Under the pieces are notes generated by a model. That model was not told the origin of the DNA. It did not search any database and saw only the letters and a list, made by a program, of their open reading frames with translations. From assembly GCF_035317345.1 (NCBI RefSeq), contig NZ_JAYKTU010000008.1: a DNA stretch of 64,000 nucleotides. One strand, 5' to 3'. The position numbers and the translations under genes are program-made. This DNA comes from Cellvibrio fontiphilus (lineage in GTDB: Bacteria > Pseudomonadota > Gammaproteobacteria > Pseudomonadales > Cellvibrionaceae). Positions 34,080-43,086 of this stretch are shown piece by piece; within the stretch, counting starts at the first letter, position 1, and every line of letters begins with the position of its first letter.

Positions 34080-34286
34080 GTGAGCAAAAAATCTTTTCCG
34101 CTACGCATTAACGAACAGGTGATTGCAGCCATGCAGCGTTGGGCTGACGATGATTTGCGCAGCCTGAACGCTCAAATTGAATTTGTACTGCGTGATGCTT
34201 TGGTAAAAAGTGGGCGGGTAAAACTCATTCAAAAAGTGGTGACTGATTTGGAACCGCTTTCTTCAGACGATCAACATGAGGACTAA
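34080..34286 (+). CDS. Arc-like ribbon-helix-helix protein
   Basis: A 68-aa protein with GTG start at 34080. The pattern SFPLRINEQVIAAMQRWADDDLRSLNAQIEFVLRDAL matches Arc/MetJ-type ribbon-helix-helix domains (beta strand FPLRI, then two helices). It lies 27 nt after the SPFH gene. It may be a DNA-binding regulator of the cluster. No toxin-like partner is visible, so it is not called an antitoxin. Confidence 0.8.
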   Translation: MSKKSFPLRINEQVIAAMQRWADDDLRSLNAQIEFVLRDALVKSGRVKLIQKVVTDLEPLSSDDQHED

Positions 34287-34291
34287 TCGAT

Positions 34292-34480
34292 ATGCGCTGG
34301 GAATACAAAACAATCAAGTATAAAAAGCGCAGTTTCTTTTCGGGTTCATTGGATATCGATGAATTAAATCAGGAACTGAATGCTCTGGGGCGGGAAGGGT
34401 GGGAGTTGGTGAGTATTTGCCCTGCAATTTTTATGGGGGCGCCGCAGGGGCTTGTTGCTGTTTTAAAGCGATCTCATTAA
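34292..34480 (+). CDS. DUF4177-type small protein
   Basis: A 62-aa protein: MRWEYKTIKY at the start, then LDIDELNQELNALGREGWELVSICP. This strand-helix-strand pattern with a conserved EGWELVS is characteristic of DUF4177-family proteins, function unknown. It starts 5 nt after the Arc-like gene and ends the operon before a terminator. Confidence 0.78.
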   Translation: MRWEYKTIKYKKRSFFSGSLDIDELNQELNALGREGWELVSICPAIFMGAPQGLVAVLKRSH

Positions 34481-34509
34481 GGCGATAAATTTCCACAGTA
34501 CAACAAAAA

Positions 34510-34530
34510 AGCAGCCGAGGCTGCTTTTTT
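34510..34530. terminator. Intrinsic terminator after the SPFH operon
   Basis: AGCAGC (34510-34515) and GCTGCT (34520-34525) form a stem with loop CCGA-type bases, preceded by A-run and followed by T-run. It can serve both the SPFH operon and the convergent GntR-type gene. Confidence 0.88.
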
Positions 34531-34554
34531 GTTAGTTATGATTTCTAATCAACG

Positions 34555-35274
34555 CTATTCAAAATATTCCGGATGTTCCTGGGGGATGACTTCCAGAATA
34601 TTGTAAACATCTTTTAAATGAACGCTCATCGCCGCCGCCGCTTTTTCTGCTGAGCCGGATTTGATTGCTTTGATAATACTGGCATGTTGACTGAGGATAC
34701 GCTTGTATTGCCCGCTCACATGTAAACTCAAGCTGCGCACTCTGTCCATGTGGGCTTTCTCGGCCTCTATAAGCGAGGCAACACGAGCATAGTGAGTGAA
34801 GCCGGCCAGAGTCTGATGAAAGTTGTCGTCCAGATTTTGGAAGGCGAGTGCGTCATCATCGGCCGCGGCAACTTTTTGGTCAGCGATAATTTTGTCACAG
34901 GCAGCAACCACTTCCAGTCTTGTCACCTCATCCGTATTTATCGCCAAGTGACCTACCACTGCAACTTCCAGCGCTTCGCGGATAAAACGCGCCTCCAGGA
35001 TTTTATCCATGCTGAATTTGGATACATAAGTACCGCGTTGTGGCAAAACTTCCACAAAACCAATATTGGATAATTGGATCAGCGCTTCACGAACCGGAGT
35101 TCGGCTTACACCAAACTGCTGCGCCAGTGCGGTTTCGGAAATCATCTGGCCGGGTAACAATTCCATTCCAATAATCGCATCGCGGATAAAACCAAAGATC
35201 TGGCTGGCAGCAGGGCGATCAAACGACAGCTCTTTGGCATCGGTACGCATGCTGATTACAGGCTGTTTAGCCAC
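34555..35274 (-). CDS. GntR-family (FCD type) transcriptional regulator
   Basis: A 239-aa regulator with an N-terminal winged helix (GQMISETALAQQFGVSRTPVREALIQL and the wing RGTYVSK) and a C-terminal FCD ligand-binding domain (AFQNLDDNFHQTLAGFTH and SQHASIIKAIKSG supply likely metal-binding residues). I chose GTG at 35272-35274 because GAGGAG lies 6 nt upstream; a longer ATG frame from 35334 would be untypical. FCD members sense small organic acids; the effector is unknown here. No target operon is adjacent. Confidence 0.88.
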   Translation of the reverse strand: MAKQPVISMRTDAKELSFDRPAASQIFGFIRDAIIGMELLPGQMISETALAQQFGVSRTPVREALIQLSNIGFVEVLPQRGTYVSKFSMDKILEARFIREALEVAVVGHLAINTDEVTRLEVVAACDKIIADQKVAAADDDALAFQNLDDNFHQTLAGFTHYARVASLIEAEKAHMDRVRSLSLHVSGQYKRILSQHASIIKAIKSGSAEKAAAAMSVHLKDVYNILEVIPQEHPEYFE

Positions 35275-35378
35275 AGTATTCTCCTCAAATAAATTGAAGG
35301 CTGAAGTGTACGTTAAGGATGAAATTTTATGCAAATATGAAATGAAAACGATATCATAAAGTCAAATTGACAAAAAGG

Positions 35379-35407
35379 TTGACCGACTAGTATGCAAGGG
35401 TTAGGAT
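35379..35407 (+). promoter_or_regulatory. Candidate sigma-70 promoter for the small RNA
   Basis: TTGACC (35379-35384) and TAGGAT (35402-35407) are exactly 17 nt apart, near-consensus at the -35 box. The predicted start is around 35413-35415, just before the hairpin RNA. A neighbouring palindrome GTCAAATTGAC (35361-35371) could be an operator. Confidence 0.5.
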
Positions 35408-35413
35408 AGCACC

Positions 35414-35503
35414 AATGTTCAATATTTTCTCGTCGGGAGATATTGAACAGGGGTTGTGTTTGACCTTTTCTGGCAGATGCAAAAATGCGTCTGCCAGTTT
35501 TTT
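35414..35503 (+). ncRNA. Candidate small RNA with 5' hairpin and intrinsic terminator
   Basis: A predicted transcript of about 90 nt in a 376-nt gap between two minus-strand genes. The 5' hairpin has perfect 10-nt arms, TGTTCAATAT (35416-35425) and ATATTGAACA (35440-35449), with a 14-nt loop containing GTCGGGAG. After a short single-stranded stretch comes an 11- to 12-bp terminator stem (35470-35480 with 35487-35497) followed by six T. A 33-codon frame (ATG 35415) spans it but reads through the terminator and looks accidental. The promoter, hairpin and terminator are independent lines of evidence; no Rfam class was recognised. Confidence 0.55.
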
Positions 35504-35550
35504 CACAACCGGTTGAGCTTTATTGTTCCGAATTTTTGACCTCTCTCCTT

Positions 35551-35582
35551 AGCAGTAGCCCAATCAGGCTGCTGCTTTTTTT
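35551..35582 (+). terminator. Second plus-strand intrinsic terminator
   Basis: AGCAGTAGCC (35551-35560) pairs with GGCTGCTGCT (35567-35576), one G-U pair, and is followed by seven T. No plus-strand gene precedes it except the candidate small RNA, so it may be a back-up terminator or end a second small transcript. Confidence 0.75.
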
Positions 35583-35594
35583 ATGCATAAAAAA

Positions 35595-35614
35595 AGGGCA
35601 GAAAAATCTGCCCT
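35595..35614 (-). terminator. Terminator of the DUF349 gene
   Basis: AGGGCAGA (35595-35602) with TCTGCCCT (35607-35614); the A-run to the left becomes a T-run on the minus strand. It is about 36 nt beyond the DUF349 stop. Confidence 0.85.
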
Positions 35615-35650
35615 TATGATTTATTTCCAACAACATTATCCAGCTGGATT

Positions 35651-38245
35651 TTATCCCGCTAGTTGTAGGCGGCATTCGTTGAAACGTGTAAACAATGGGG
35701 CATAGTCTGCTGTAGCAACGGCAGATAATGAAATCCACTCGCTCATCAGTGGCTCAAAGTGAGTGTCGCGCTGCCCAAAACCTTGCTGCATTTGTTGTAC
35801 CTGATACTCCATGCGCGTTTGTTTATCGCTAGCAGGGCTCTCTTTGCCAGCTAATATCTCGGCGCGAATAGTCAGGGTGCGCAAAGCTTGTGTATTAGCA
35901 ATTTGCTCTGCGGCGCTAAGTGACTCGGCTTTTGTTAAACGTTGTTGGACCAGATTCAGGCAGCCACCTGGCCAGCGCTGGGTATTGGCAATCATGGTTT
36001 CCAATGCTGATTTTTGATTGGCTAATTCTGTGGCAGGTTTTTGCTCTATCACAGCCAATTCATATTCGCGCAGCGCATCCAGTGCAGTGAACAAATCCTG
36101 CCAGCTTTGCTGCTCGGCCTGAGCCCGAGCGCTATCGCGTTTGGTAGCAATGGCCGTCATAGCTGCGGAAAATTTTTGTTGCAGGGATTTTATGGCTTCC
36201 TTGGGGAGTTCCAGTGCAGAAAAATCGGCCTGGATTACTTCAATGTCTATTTTGGCAGCTTTGATTTCATCGACTGAGCGAGCGGCAATAGTGTGAAGTT
36301 GTGAGATCAGCTCTTCTGCTTTTTGTACAATAGCATCGCGCGCTGCTTTGGCGTTTTCAAATGCCTGGCTGCGGCGGGCAAAAATAGCATCACAGTGTTT
36401 GCGGAATTCCTGCCAGAGTTGTTGATCCTCTTTGTGCCAGCTTTTACCGATGGTTTTCCACTTTGCTTGCAGCTGTTTGGCAGACTCTGCGGCGTTGCGC
36501 AGTTCAGTGCTCTCAAACGTATCGCTAGCAGCCAATAATGATTCTGCCTGTTCGATAAGTTGTTGCTTGGCCGCTTTATTGTTTTCGTACTCTTGGGTGA
36601 TTTTGCTAAACAGCTGCTCCATCAGGGATTCAAATTCTTTCTGTAAATCATTACCTGCTTTGCGCGGCACTGGCCAATAGGTTTGCCATTCACTGCGCGC
36701 GGTTTTCAGTGTTTGCTCTACATCTTTCCAAACAGCGTTAGTGAAGTCATAGCCTGTTAGATATTGATTAAGTTGGCTCACTAATTCGCGACGTTTATTC
36801 AGGTTGGCTTCACGCGCAGCACTTTGGGCTTCAAAAAATTCTTTGCAGGGCGCATAGGCGATGGCAGAAGCTTGCTGGAATTGTTGCCATAAATCATCGT
36901 CTTGTTGTTGTGCCCCCTTGCTGACTTCTTTCCAGCTGTCCTGCAGTTCATGGATTTTGGTGGCGCGCGCTTCAGGATTGAGATCGCTAGCTGCCAGTGC
37001 TTGCATTTGGCCAATAAGCGCTTCTTTTTTCGGCGTTACCGCAAATTCATGCCAGTCACCCAGCTTGGCGAGTTGGGTTTCAAAATCTTCCAGTTTAGCT
37101 TGAATGCCTTTGGGAATTTCCAATGCTGCGGTTGTCAGCTCTGCGCGTTTTTCTTCCAGTTCTTTTTGAATGGCGCGCGCTTTGCGCACAAAACCTTGTT
37201 CTGCAGCCCAAAGCCCTTTGCGCGCCAATTCGCCAAATTCACGCAGGTTGTTTTTTACCGCTTGTTCTGCCTGTTTGCGCTCTGCCCAAATAGCATCTAG
37301 TTTGGCTTTGGCTTCCTGCAAAGCTTCCGGCAACTCTTCACCCAAGTCGCGTGCAGTTTTGGCAAACTGTTGCAGTTTATGCTGTGCCGCCTTTAGTGTT
37401 TCGCTGTCTTCAGCTTGTTGCAGTATTCCGGCAATCTGTTGAGCTGTGCCGGAGGTTTTGATTTGGTCGATTAAGTTCAGTGTTTGCTGTTTGCGTTGCT
37501 CAAATTCTTTGGTGAGTTTTTCCAGCGGCAGCTGGCGATTAGCTGCAAGGCGAACCGCATTACCCAGCTCCTGGATTTTGACTTCGTAGTTGGCGTTTAC
37601 CAGCTCATCAATATGAGCTGCGCGATAGATATCTTGTGTCATCGCTTTTAAATTTTGTAACGCTTCTTGTGCAAGTTGTAGTGCCTGCTCGTCAAGCGCG
37701 ATTTTTTCCTCTTCGTCAGCAATCGCTTGCGCGCGTGCAGCCATTTTATTTTCACAGGCGGAAAGTGCGTTTTGATAGCGAGTTTGAATGACTGCTGAAA
37801 CCTGCCCCAAGGATTGCCACTCATTTTCCAGTGCTGTCAGTTTTGCCTTGAATAAAGCATCGGCTTCCTGATGGAGATGACGCTCCAATTTTTCACAAAT
37901 GCGCGCTGCGCTTGATTCCAGCTCGGCGAGTTTGGCGTCCTCTGCTTTGAACAGGTCAAGTTTGCCTTTGACGATTTTAAAAACATTTTTATCTTTGCTT
38001 TTGGCGGTTTTTGCCAGTTGTTCAAGTAATTCACGACTATGGATTTTTTCTGCTGCGGCCTGGCGCAAGGGGCTGGTAGCACCTTCACTGGCCAGTTTTA
38101 ATAGCTCCAGCTCGTCATGGGTTTGGTCAACTATGTCCACACTAATAACGGGCTTGGGGGGCTTCACCTCGGCGACTACAATAGGAGCTGCCTTGATGGG
38201 TTCTACTTTATTTTTTGCACCAAATAATTTGCGTAATAATTTCAT
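35651..38245 (-). CDS. DUF349 coiled-coil protein
   Basis: A very long helical protein of 864 aa. After a basic N-terminus (MKLLRKLFGAKNK) and a short Pro/Val linker come repeated helical segments with the DUF349 pattern, e.g. LQDSWKEVSKGAQQQDDDLWQQFQQA, ARSEWQTYWPVPRKAG and LQAKWKTIGKSWHKEDQQLWQEFRKHCDAIF. There are at least three to four DUF349-like units from about residue 300 on. It is rich in Ala, Lys, Glu and Gln, with no signal peptide or membrane segment. The function is unknown to me. It is the first of a pair with ydiJ, read before it on the same strand, 81 nt away. Confidence 0.85.
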   Translation of the reverse strand: MKLLRKLFGAKNKVEPIKAAPIVVAEVKPPKPVISVDIVDQTHDELELLKLASEGATSPLRQAAAEKIHSRELLEQLAKTAKSKDKNVFKIVKGKLDLFKAEDAKLAELESSAARICEKLERHLHQEADALFKAKLTALENEWQSLGQVSAVIQTRYQNALSACENKMAARAQAIADEEEKIALDEQALQLAQEALQNLKAMTQDIYRAAHIDELVNANYEVKIQELGNAVRLAANRQLPLEKLTKEFEQRKQQTLNLIDQIKTSGTAQQIAGILQQAEDSETLKAAQHKLQQFAKTARDLGEELPEALQEAKAKLDAIWAERKQAEQAVKNNLREFGELARKGLWAAEQGFVRKARAIQKELEEKRAELTTAALEIPKGIQAKLEDFETQLAKLGDWHEFAVTPKKEALIGQMQALAASDLNPEARATKIHELQDSWKEVSKGAQQQDDDLWQQFQQASAIAYAPCKEFFEAQSAAREANLNKRRELVSQLNQYLTGYDFTNAVWKDVEQTLKTARSEWQTYWPVPRKAGNDLQKEFESLMEQLFSKITQEYENNKAAKQQLIEQAESLLAASDTFESTELRNAAESAKQLQAKWKTIGKSWHKEDQQLWQEFRKHCDAIFARRSQAFENAKAARDAIVQKAEELISQLHTIAARSVDEIKAAKIDIEVIQADFSALELPKEAIKSLQQKFSAAMTAIATKRDSARAQAEQQSWQDLFTALDALREYELAVIEQKPATELANQKSALETMIANTQRWPGGCLNLVQQRLTKAESLSAAEQIANTQALRTLTIRAEILAGKESPASDKQTRMEYQVQQMQQGFGQRDTHFEPLMSEWISLSAVATADYAPLFTRFNECRLQLAG

Positions 38246-38311
38246 AGTCGTGATTTCGTCAGTCAGTGAGTAGGTAGGTTATGTTGCAGCGGCTCAAGGC
38301 CGCCGCCTTGG

Positions 38312-38350
38312 GTTTTATTGCAACAATTAAATCAATTGTTGCAATAAAAC
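38312..38350 (-). repeat. Perfect 17-bp inverted repeat spanning the ydiJ stop codon
   Basis: GTTTTATTGCAACAATT (38312-38328) and AATTGTTGCAATAAAAC (38334-38350) form a perfect 17-bp stem with a 5-nt loop. The ydiJ stop (38327-38329) lies at the loop edge, so one arm encodes the last residues VLLQQL and the other is 3' UTR. A second stem, CAAGGC/GCCTTG, follows at 38295-38310. No T-run follows on the minus strand, so it is not a standard terminator. Confidence 0.85.
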
Positions 38351-41300
38351 TTGAACCGGATGCGGCAACTTAACATTGTCGATCCGTTTGGTTTGACTAC
38401 GGCACGAATAGCCTGTCGCAGTCAGCTTTCCAGCATTAGCCGGGTTGTTCACTACTTGTGCCCAAGAGAGCGAGTAGATTTTTTTGGACGTTTCCAGGTT
38501 GTCAGTTTCATGGCCGTAGGTGCCCGCCATGCCGCAGCAACCTGTTTCAATAATTTTTAATTGTTGGCCCAGCTGTGAAAACACGGTTTGCCAATCTTTC
38601 ACGGAACTCACAGCATTGGTTTTTTCCGTGCAGTGAGCCAGTAAAGAATAATCAGCTGCTTTGAATTGGCTATGATTATTTGTTAATACATCGGATTGTT
38701 TTGCCAGCCACTCCTGTAGCAGTTGCACTTTGGGTGCGTTATCGCCCAGCACCTTTTTATACTCTGCGCGGTAGGCGAGCGTCATTGCCGGTTCAATGCC
38801 CACTAATGGAATGCCCGATGAGGCAATGCCATTTAGCTGGGTCGCGTTGGCGTCGGCTGCTTTGGCAAATGCCTTTAAAAATCCATGTACTTGCAGCGGT
38901 TTTCCGTTGGGTTTAAACGGTGCCAAAAGCGGTACAAACCCAAGCTTTTTCAACAGGGTTAATGTGTCTATTACCAGCGGTGTTTCAAAGTAGCTGGTAA
39001 AAGCATCCTGTACCAATATTACTGCTCTGGCTTTTTCGCTAGCACTAAGCTGGGCGATATTTTCCAGCGTGGCGTAGTTAACACCTAATTTTTCCGCTGC
39101 TTTGTGCAGGCTGATGCCAGTGAGCAAGGGGCTGTCCACCATGCCTACAAAGCGAGCCATAAACTTTTGCATGAATTTGGGTTTCATCACAAGGTTGTAA
39201 GCCCAAGGCATTTTGGCCAGTGTAGGCACCATGTATTCCAAGCCGCCAATAAAATAATCTTTTAATGGGCGTAGGTAGCGGCTGTAATAGAGCTCTAAAA
39301 ATTTTGCTCGAAACTCAGGGACATCCACTTTGATAGGGCATTGCCCGACGCAGGATTTACAGGCAAGGCATCCCACCATCGACTCATGCACTTCGTGGGA
39401 GAAATCGTACTCGCCTTTGCGTTTGCCCCAGGTGTTGATTGCTCGGCTTGGCAAGTTGAATAAAAAACTTGTGCGTTTTAATTTTTTACTTTCTTCCACG
39501 GCGTTGACGCCGCGCTCGCTCATTTGTTTAAGCCACTCGCGCATGAGTGAGGCACGCCCTTTGGGTGAGTGTTTACGCTCACGTGTACCTTTCCAGCTGG
39601 GGCACATGGCATCGTTAGGGTTCCAGCTGTAACACAATCCATTGCCGTTGCAGTGCATACCTTCGCTGTAGCCCTCCCAGACTTGTACAGGGATTTTGCG
39701 GTCGTGTTGGCCGCGCGTGGTTACACCATCGATTTTTAATAATTCGATGTCCGCCGCCGGTGTGGCGATTTTCCCCGGGTTTAGTTGGTTGCGCGGATCA
39801 AATACGGCTTTGATACGTTGGATCTGCGGATACAATTCGCCGAAAAATGCCGGTGCATATTCCGAGCGCACGCCTTTCCCGTGTTCGCCCCAGAGCAAGC
39901 CATTGTATTTTTGGGTGAGTGCAACGACTTTATCGGTAATGATTCGCACCATTTTTTCCTGTGCGGGATCTTTCATATCCAGTGCCGGGCGCACGTGCAG
40001 TACTCCGGCATCCACATGGCCAAACATGCCATAAGTGAGTTTGTGTTCATCCAGCACCGCGCGGAATTCTGCAATAAAATCGGCGAGGTTTTCCGGTGGT
40101 ACGGCGGTATCTTCAACAAATGGCACAGGGCGTATTTCACCCTCTACATTGCCCAGTAAACCCACGGCTTTTTTGCGCATGCCCCAAATTTTATTTACTG
40201 CATCGCTGCCCCAAGCGATGGAATAACTAATACGCCCGGTATTTGGATCCTGTGCGGCTTGATCCAACAAATCTGTCAGTTTTTTTACATCGGTTTTTAA
40301 CTCTTCATCTGAATTTGCGGTGTATTCAACAAGGTTTATGCCCTGAATTTTTTCTCCACTCTCGGGGGCAGGAAAAAAATCCGCCACGCTGTGCCAGACG
40401 ATATCGTTCATCGCCAAATTCAGCACTTTTGAATCAACAGTTTCAATCGAGGTTGGCTCTGCTTTCATCAGCTGTGTTGCATCGCGCAGTGCGACATTGA
40501 AGTCGCGGTAGTTCACATTGATCAGCGCGCTACATTTGGGAATTGGCAATAAATTAATTTTAGCTTCAGTGATAAAACCCAAAGTACCTTCACTGCCGCA
40601 CAAAATATTATTGAGATTAAAGTGACCCTGTTCATCGCGTATATGTGCGAGGTCATAACCTGTCAGACAGCGATTGAGTTTGGGAAATTTTTGTTCGATC
40701 AGTGCGTGGTGTTCGCGTTGGATGGCATCAACCACACGATGGATTTCGCCCACGCGATCATCGCGCTTCCACAAGTCTTCCAGTTCTTTTTCATCGATAG
40801 CTGCCGAGGTCCACAGGCTGCCATCGAGCAATACGGTAGTTAGTTCCAGCACATGATCGCGGGTTTTGCCGTAGCGACAGGAACCTTGGCCTGACGCATC
40901 GGTATTAATCATGCCGCCAATGGTGGCGCGGTTGCTGGTAGAGAGCTCCGGCGCAAAAAACAAACCATAGGGTTTGATAGCCGCATTTAACTGATCTTTC
41001 ACCACACCGCATTGCACTCGCACCCAGCGCTCCTCGGCGTTGATCTCCAGGATTTGGTTCATGTATTTGGATGTATCTACCACCAATCCATCGGTGAGTG
41101 ATTGGCCGTTGGTGCCTGTGCCACCGCCGCGAGGGCTGAGTACTATGTGCTGGAATTGTGGTTCCTGACTGAGCTTTGCGATGCGCACTAAATCAGCAGT
41201 GTCGCGCGGGTAGAGCACACCTTGGGGTAATACCTGATAGATGGAGTTGTCAGTCGCCAACACGGTGCGGTTGGCATAGTCAGGGTTCAGGTCACCGCTA

Positions 41301-41392
41301 AAACCCCGGTCGCGCAGGGCGTCAATGAAGCTCAGGTACAGGGTTTGAACGGGTGATGTTTGCGCTATGCGTGGGATCATGGGAGTAGTCAA
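38327..41392 (-). CDS. ydiJ: FAD-linked oxidase / Fe-S protein YdiJ (D-2-hydroxyacid dehydrogenase family)
   Basis: A 1021-aa fused enzyme. The N-terminal FAD-binding type-4 domain (SPRGGGTGTNGQSL and IGGMINTDASGQGSCRYGKT) is followed by the FAD-oxidase C-terminal domain (GHVDAGVLHVRP, GEHGKGVRSEY). The 4Fe-4S region has GCLACKSCVGQCP, and a CCG-type domain (TGCCGMAGTYGHE) near the end. E. coli YdiJ is reported as a D-2-hydroxyglutarate dehydrogenase. Length is similar to YdiJ. Substrate here is inferred from family. Confidence 0.93.
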   Translation of the reverse strand: MTTPMIPRIAQTSPVQTLYLSFIDALRDRGFSGDLNPDYANRTVLATDNSIYQVLPQGVLYPRDTADLVRIAKLSQEPQFQHIVLSPRGGGTGTNGQSLTDGLVVDTSKYMNQILEINAEERWVRVQCGVVKDQLNAAIKPYGLFFAPELSTSNRATIGGMINTDASGQGSCRYGKTRDHVLELTTVLLDGSLWTSAAIDEKELEDLWKRDDRVGEIHRVVDAIQREHHALIEQKFPKLNRCLTGYDLAHIRDEQGHFNLNNILCGSEGTLGFITEAKINLLPIPKCSALINVNYRDFNVALRDATQLMKAEPTSIETVDSKVLNLAMNDIVWHSVADFFPAPESGEKIQGINLVEYTANSDEELKTDVKKLTDLLDQAAQDPNTGRISYSIAWGSDAVNKIWGMRKKAVGLLGNVEGEIRPVPFVEDTAVPPENLADFIAEFRAVLDEHKLTYGMFGHVDAGVLHVRPALDMKDPAQEKMVRIITDKVVALTQKYNGLLWGEHGKGVRSEYAPAFFGELYPQIQRIKAVFDPRNQLNPGKIATPAADIELLKIDGVTTRGQHDRKIPVQVWEGYSEGMHCNGNGLCYSWNPNDAMCPSWKGTRERKHSPKGRASLMREWLKQMSERGVNAVEESKKLKRTSFLFNLPSRAINTWGKRKGEYDFSHEVHESMVGCLACKSCVGQCPIKVDVPEFRAKFLELYYSRYLRPLKDYFIGGLEYMVPTLAKMPWAYNLVMKPKFMQKFMARFVGMVDSPLLTGISLHKAAEKLGVNYATLENIAQLSASEKARAVILVQDAFTSYFETPLVIDTLTLLKKLGFVPLLAPFKPNGKPLQVHGFLKAFAKAADANATQLNGIASSGIPLVGIEPAMTLAYRAEYKKVLGDNAPKVQLLQEWLAKQSDVLTNNHSQFKAADYSLLAHCTEKTNAVSSVKDWQTVFSQLGQQLKIIETGCCGMAGTYGHETDNLETSKKIYSLSWAQVVNNPANAGKLTATGYSCRSQTKRIDNVKLPHPVQVLLQQLI

Positions 41393-41527
41393 TCAGCAGC
41401 TAATCTTGGGGCGGCATTCTACTCCCTTGCCTGACTAAAGTCCTTGTATTGGACAGGTATAAGATACGTTGAGCGAGGAAAAATAGCTCTCAACAAGAGC
41501 CGGATGTGGGGGATTGAGGTAGATATG

Positions 41528-41563
41528 GATTGCCCCTCCAATCGGGTGATGGGGCAATCTTTT
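41528..41563 (+). terminator. Terminator-like hairpin without a plus-strand gene
   Basis: GATTGCCCC (41528-41536) and GGGGCAATC (41551-41559) form a 9-bp stem with a 14-nt loop, followed by four T on the plus strand. Both flanking genes (mltF, ydiJ) are on the minus strand, so the direction is puzzling. It may instead be a stability hairpin at the end of the mltF transcript. Confidence 0.45.
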
Positions 41564-41583
41564 GGTCTATTTTTGATGGTGGC

Positions 41584-43086
41584 TTACAGTAGTGAGAGCG
41601 CTGGTGCAGCTTCGGCTTGGCTGTCTGCGCCTGATTTATTCTCGGATGCACTGTTTAATGAGATGCGACTACCCGCGCCGGTGGTGGCTAAGCGGAATTC
41701 TTCTTGTTGTTGATGCCAGACAATGATTTTATGGTAGTTGAGCACGTTGTCGACAAACTTTACCGGCTCCCATCCACGCATGTAGCCGTGTTTGGCGCGG
41801 CTGTAATATTGGTGTTTGGACAATAACGGGATGTACTTGCGTACATCTTCCCATTTACTGGGATTGCCGCCCATGCGCTCGGTAAGTACTCGGGCATCCT
41901 CCAGATGACCCAAGCCTTGGTTGTATGCAGCCAGGGCAAAGTAAAGCCGCTCATCACCTTCAATACGCTGTGGCAGGCGCTCCAAAAGCAATCGCAGATA
42001 TTTGGCACCGCCGTAAATACTTTGTTGCGGGTTTTCGCGATCTTTGATTCCCATGGCCTTGGCCGTTTTTTTGGTCAACATCATCAAGCCGCGAACGCCA
42101 GTATGGGAACGCGCATCGGCCTTCCAGTGAGATTCTTGATAGCTGATTGCAGCGAGTAATTGCCAATCCAGATCAAATTCTTTTGCTGCTGCCTTCATGT
42201 CGTCCAACCATTGGGGCAGGCGTTGCTCCAAACGGTAGGTGAGCGCCATGGCCTCACCGGTGGTGACTTCCTGGATATGACGGTCGAAAAATTCTTCGGT
42301 GACTCTAGCAAGGGTGCCATCTGCTCTGATGCTATTCAGGTAATCCTGCGCAGCTGCAAATAGCGAGTCATCCTGGCTTTGTGGAAAAGCCCAAGCCAAG
42401 GCATGTGGGTCGCTGAGGTCAAAGGCCAGCTGCGCTCTCGGGTAGGAATAGCGGTTTAATTCATAGGCGCTCGAATCTATGACGGCATAATCAGCCTCGC
42501 CTTTATTCACTAATTCAAGCAGGTCAATCATCTCGGCATCTATTTCGCGCCAGTGTATTTCCGGAAAGTTGGTGCGCAATACAGTCAGGCGTTCTTTGTG
42601 GGATGCGCTATCAACTATTAGTACTTCTTTGCCTTTGAGCGCCTCTGCGTCGCCCGGTTGACCTTTGCGATTGTTATAGATGAGTTGTTGCGTGACCTCC
42701 ATAAATGGAGTCGCAAAATTGAGCTGCCTGTTTTTGCTCTCTAATGAACTCAAGCCTGCAGCAGCAAAATGGTACTTCTTGTTTTCAACGGCAGACAGCA
42801 TTGAATCCAGGTTGGATTCATCTTCCAGAATCAGGCGAACACCCAATGAATCGGCAAAACCTTTTACCAGATTGTATTCAAACCCGGTAAGGCCATTAGG
42901 GCCTTCGTAATAGGTTGTAGGGCCATTGCTTGAAAGAACACGCAATTCGCCTGTTTCAAGTACCTGCTCCAGTTGGGTAGGAGGGGTGCTACGTACCAAC
43001 ACTAAACTGCTGGCTATAAGTAAGGAGCCGATGATAAGGCTCAGGATGGACTTAATCACTACCAAAAAAGGTTTGCGAATTTCCAT
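41584..43086 (-). CDS. mltF: Membrane-bound lytic murein transglycosylase F
   Basis: A 500-aa periplasmic enzyme that cleaves peptidoglycan and forms 1,6-anhydromuramic ends. An N-terminal membrane anchor/signal (about residues 10-31) precedes a solute-binding (SBP_bac_3) domain (about 40-265, LRVLSSNGPTTYYEG...FEYNLVKGFADSLGV). The SLT catalytic domain begins around residue 300 (LLAAISYQESHWKADARS), with catalytic Glu in YQESHW, then GVRGLMMLTKKTA and ALAAYNQGLGHLEDA. Both domains and their order are those of MltF. It is divergent from purL across a 572-nt gap. Confidence 0.93.
   Translation of the reverse strand: MEIRKPFLVVIKSILSLIIGSLLIASSLVLVRSTPPTQLEQVLETGELRVLSSNGPTTYYEGPNGLTGFEYNLVKGFADSLGVRLILEDESNLDSMLSAVENKKYHFAAAGLSSLESKNRQLNFATPFMEVTQQLIYNNRKGQPGDAEALKGKEVLIVDSASHKERLTVLRTNFPEIHWREIDAEMIDLLELVNKGEADYAVIDSSAYELNRYSYPRAQLAFDLSDPHALAWAFPQSQDDSLFAAAQDYLNSIRADGTLARVTEEFFDRHIQEVTTGEAMALTYRLEQRLPQWLDDMKAAAKEFDLDWQLLAAISYQESHWKADARSHTGVRGLMMLTKKTAKAMGIKDRENPQQSIYGGAKYLRLLLERLPQRIEGDERLYFALAAYNQGLGHLEDARVLTERMGGNPSKWEDVRKYIPLLSKHQYYSRAKHGYMRGWEPVKFVDNVLNYHKIIVWHQQQEEFRLATTGAGSRISLNSASENKSGADSQAEAAPALSLL

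Noticed and set aside
34080..34480. Arc-like gene plus DUF4177 gene as a toxin-antitoxin pair
   Set aside because: The DUF4177-type partner shows no toxin features and both genes follow the SPFH gene in one operon, so addiction is not supported.
35415..35516. 33-codon frame across the candidate small RNA
   Set aside because: It reads through the terminator stem and T-run and has no ribosome site; the RNA structures explain the sequence better.
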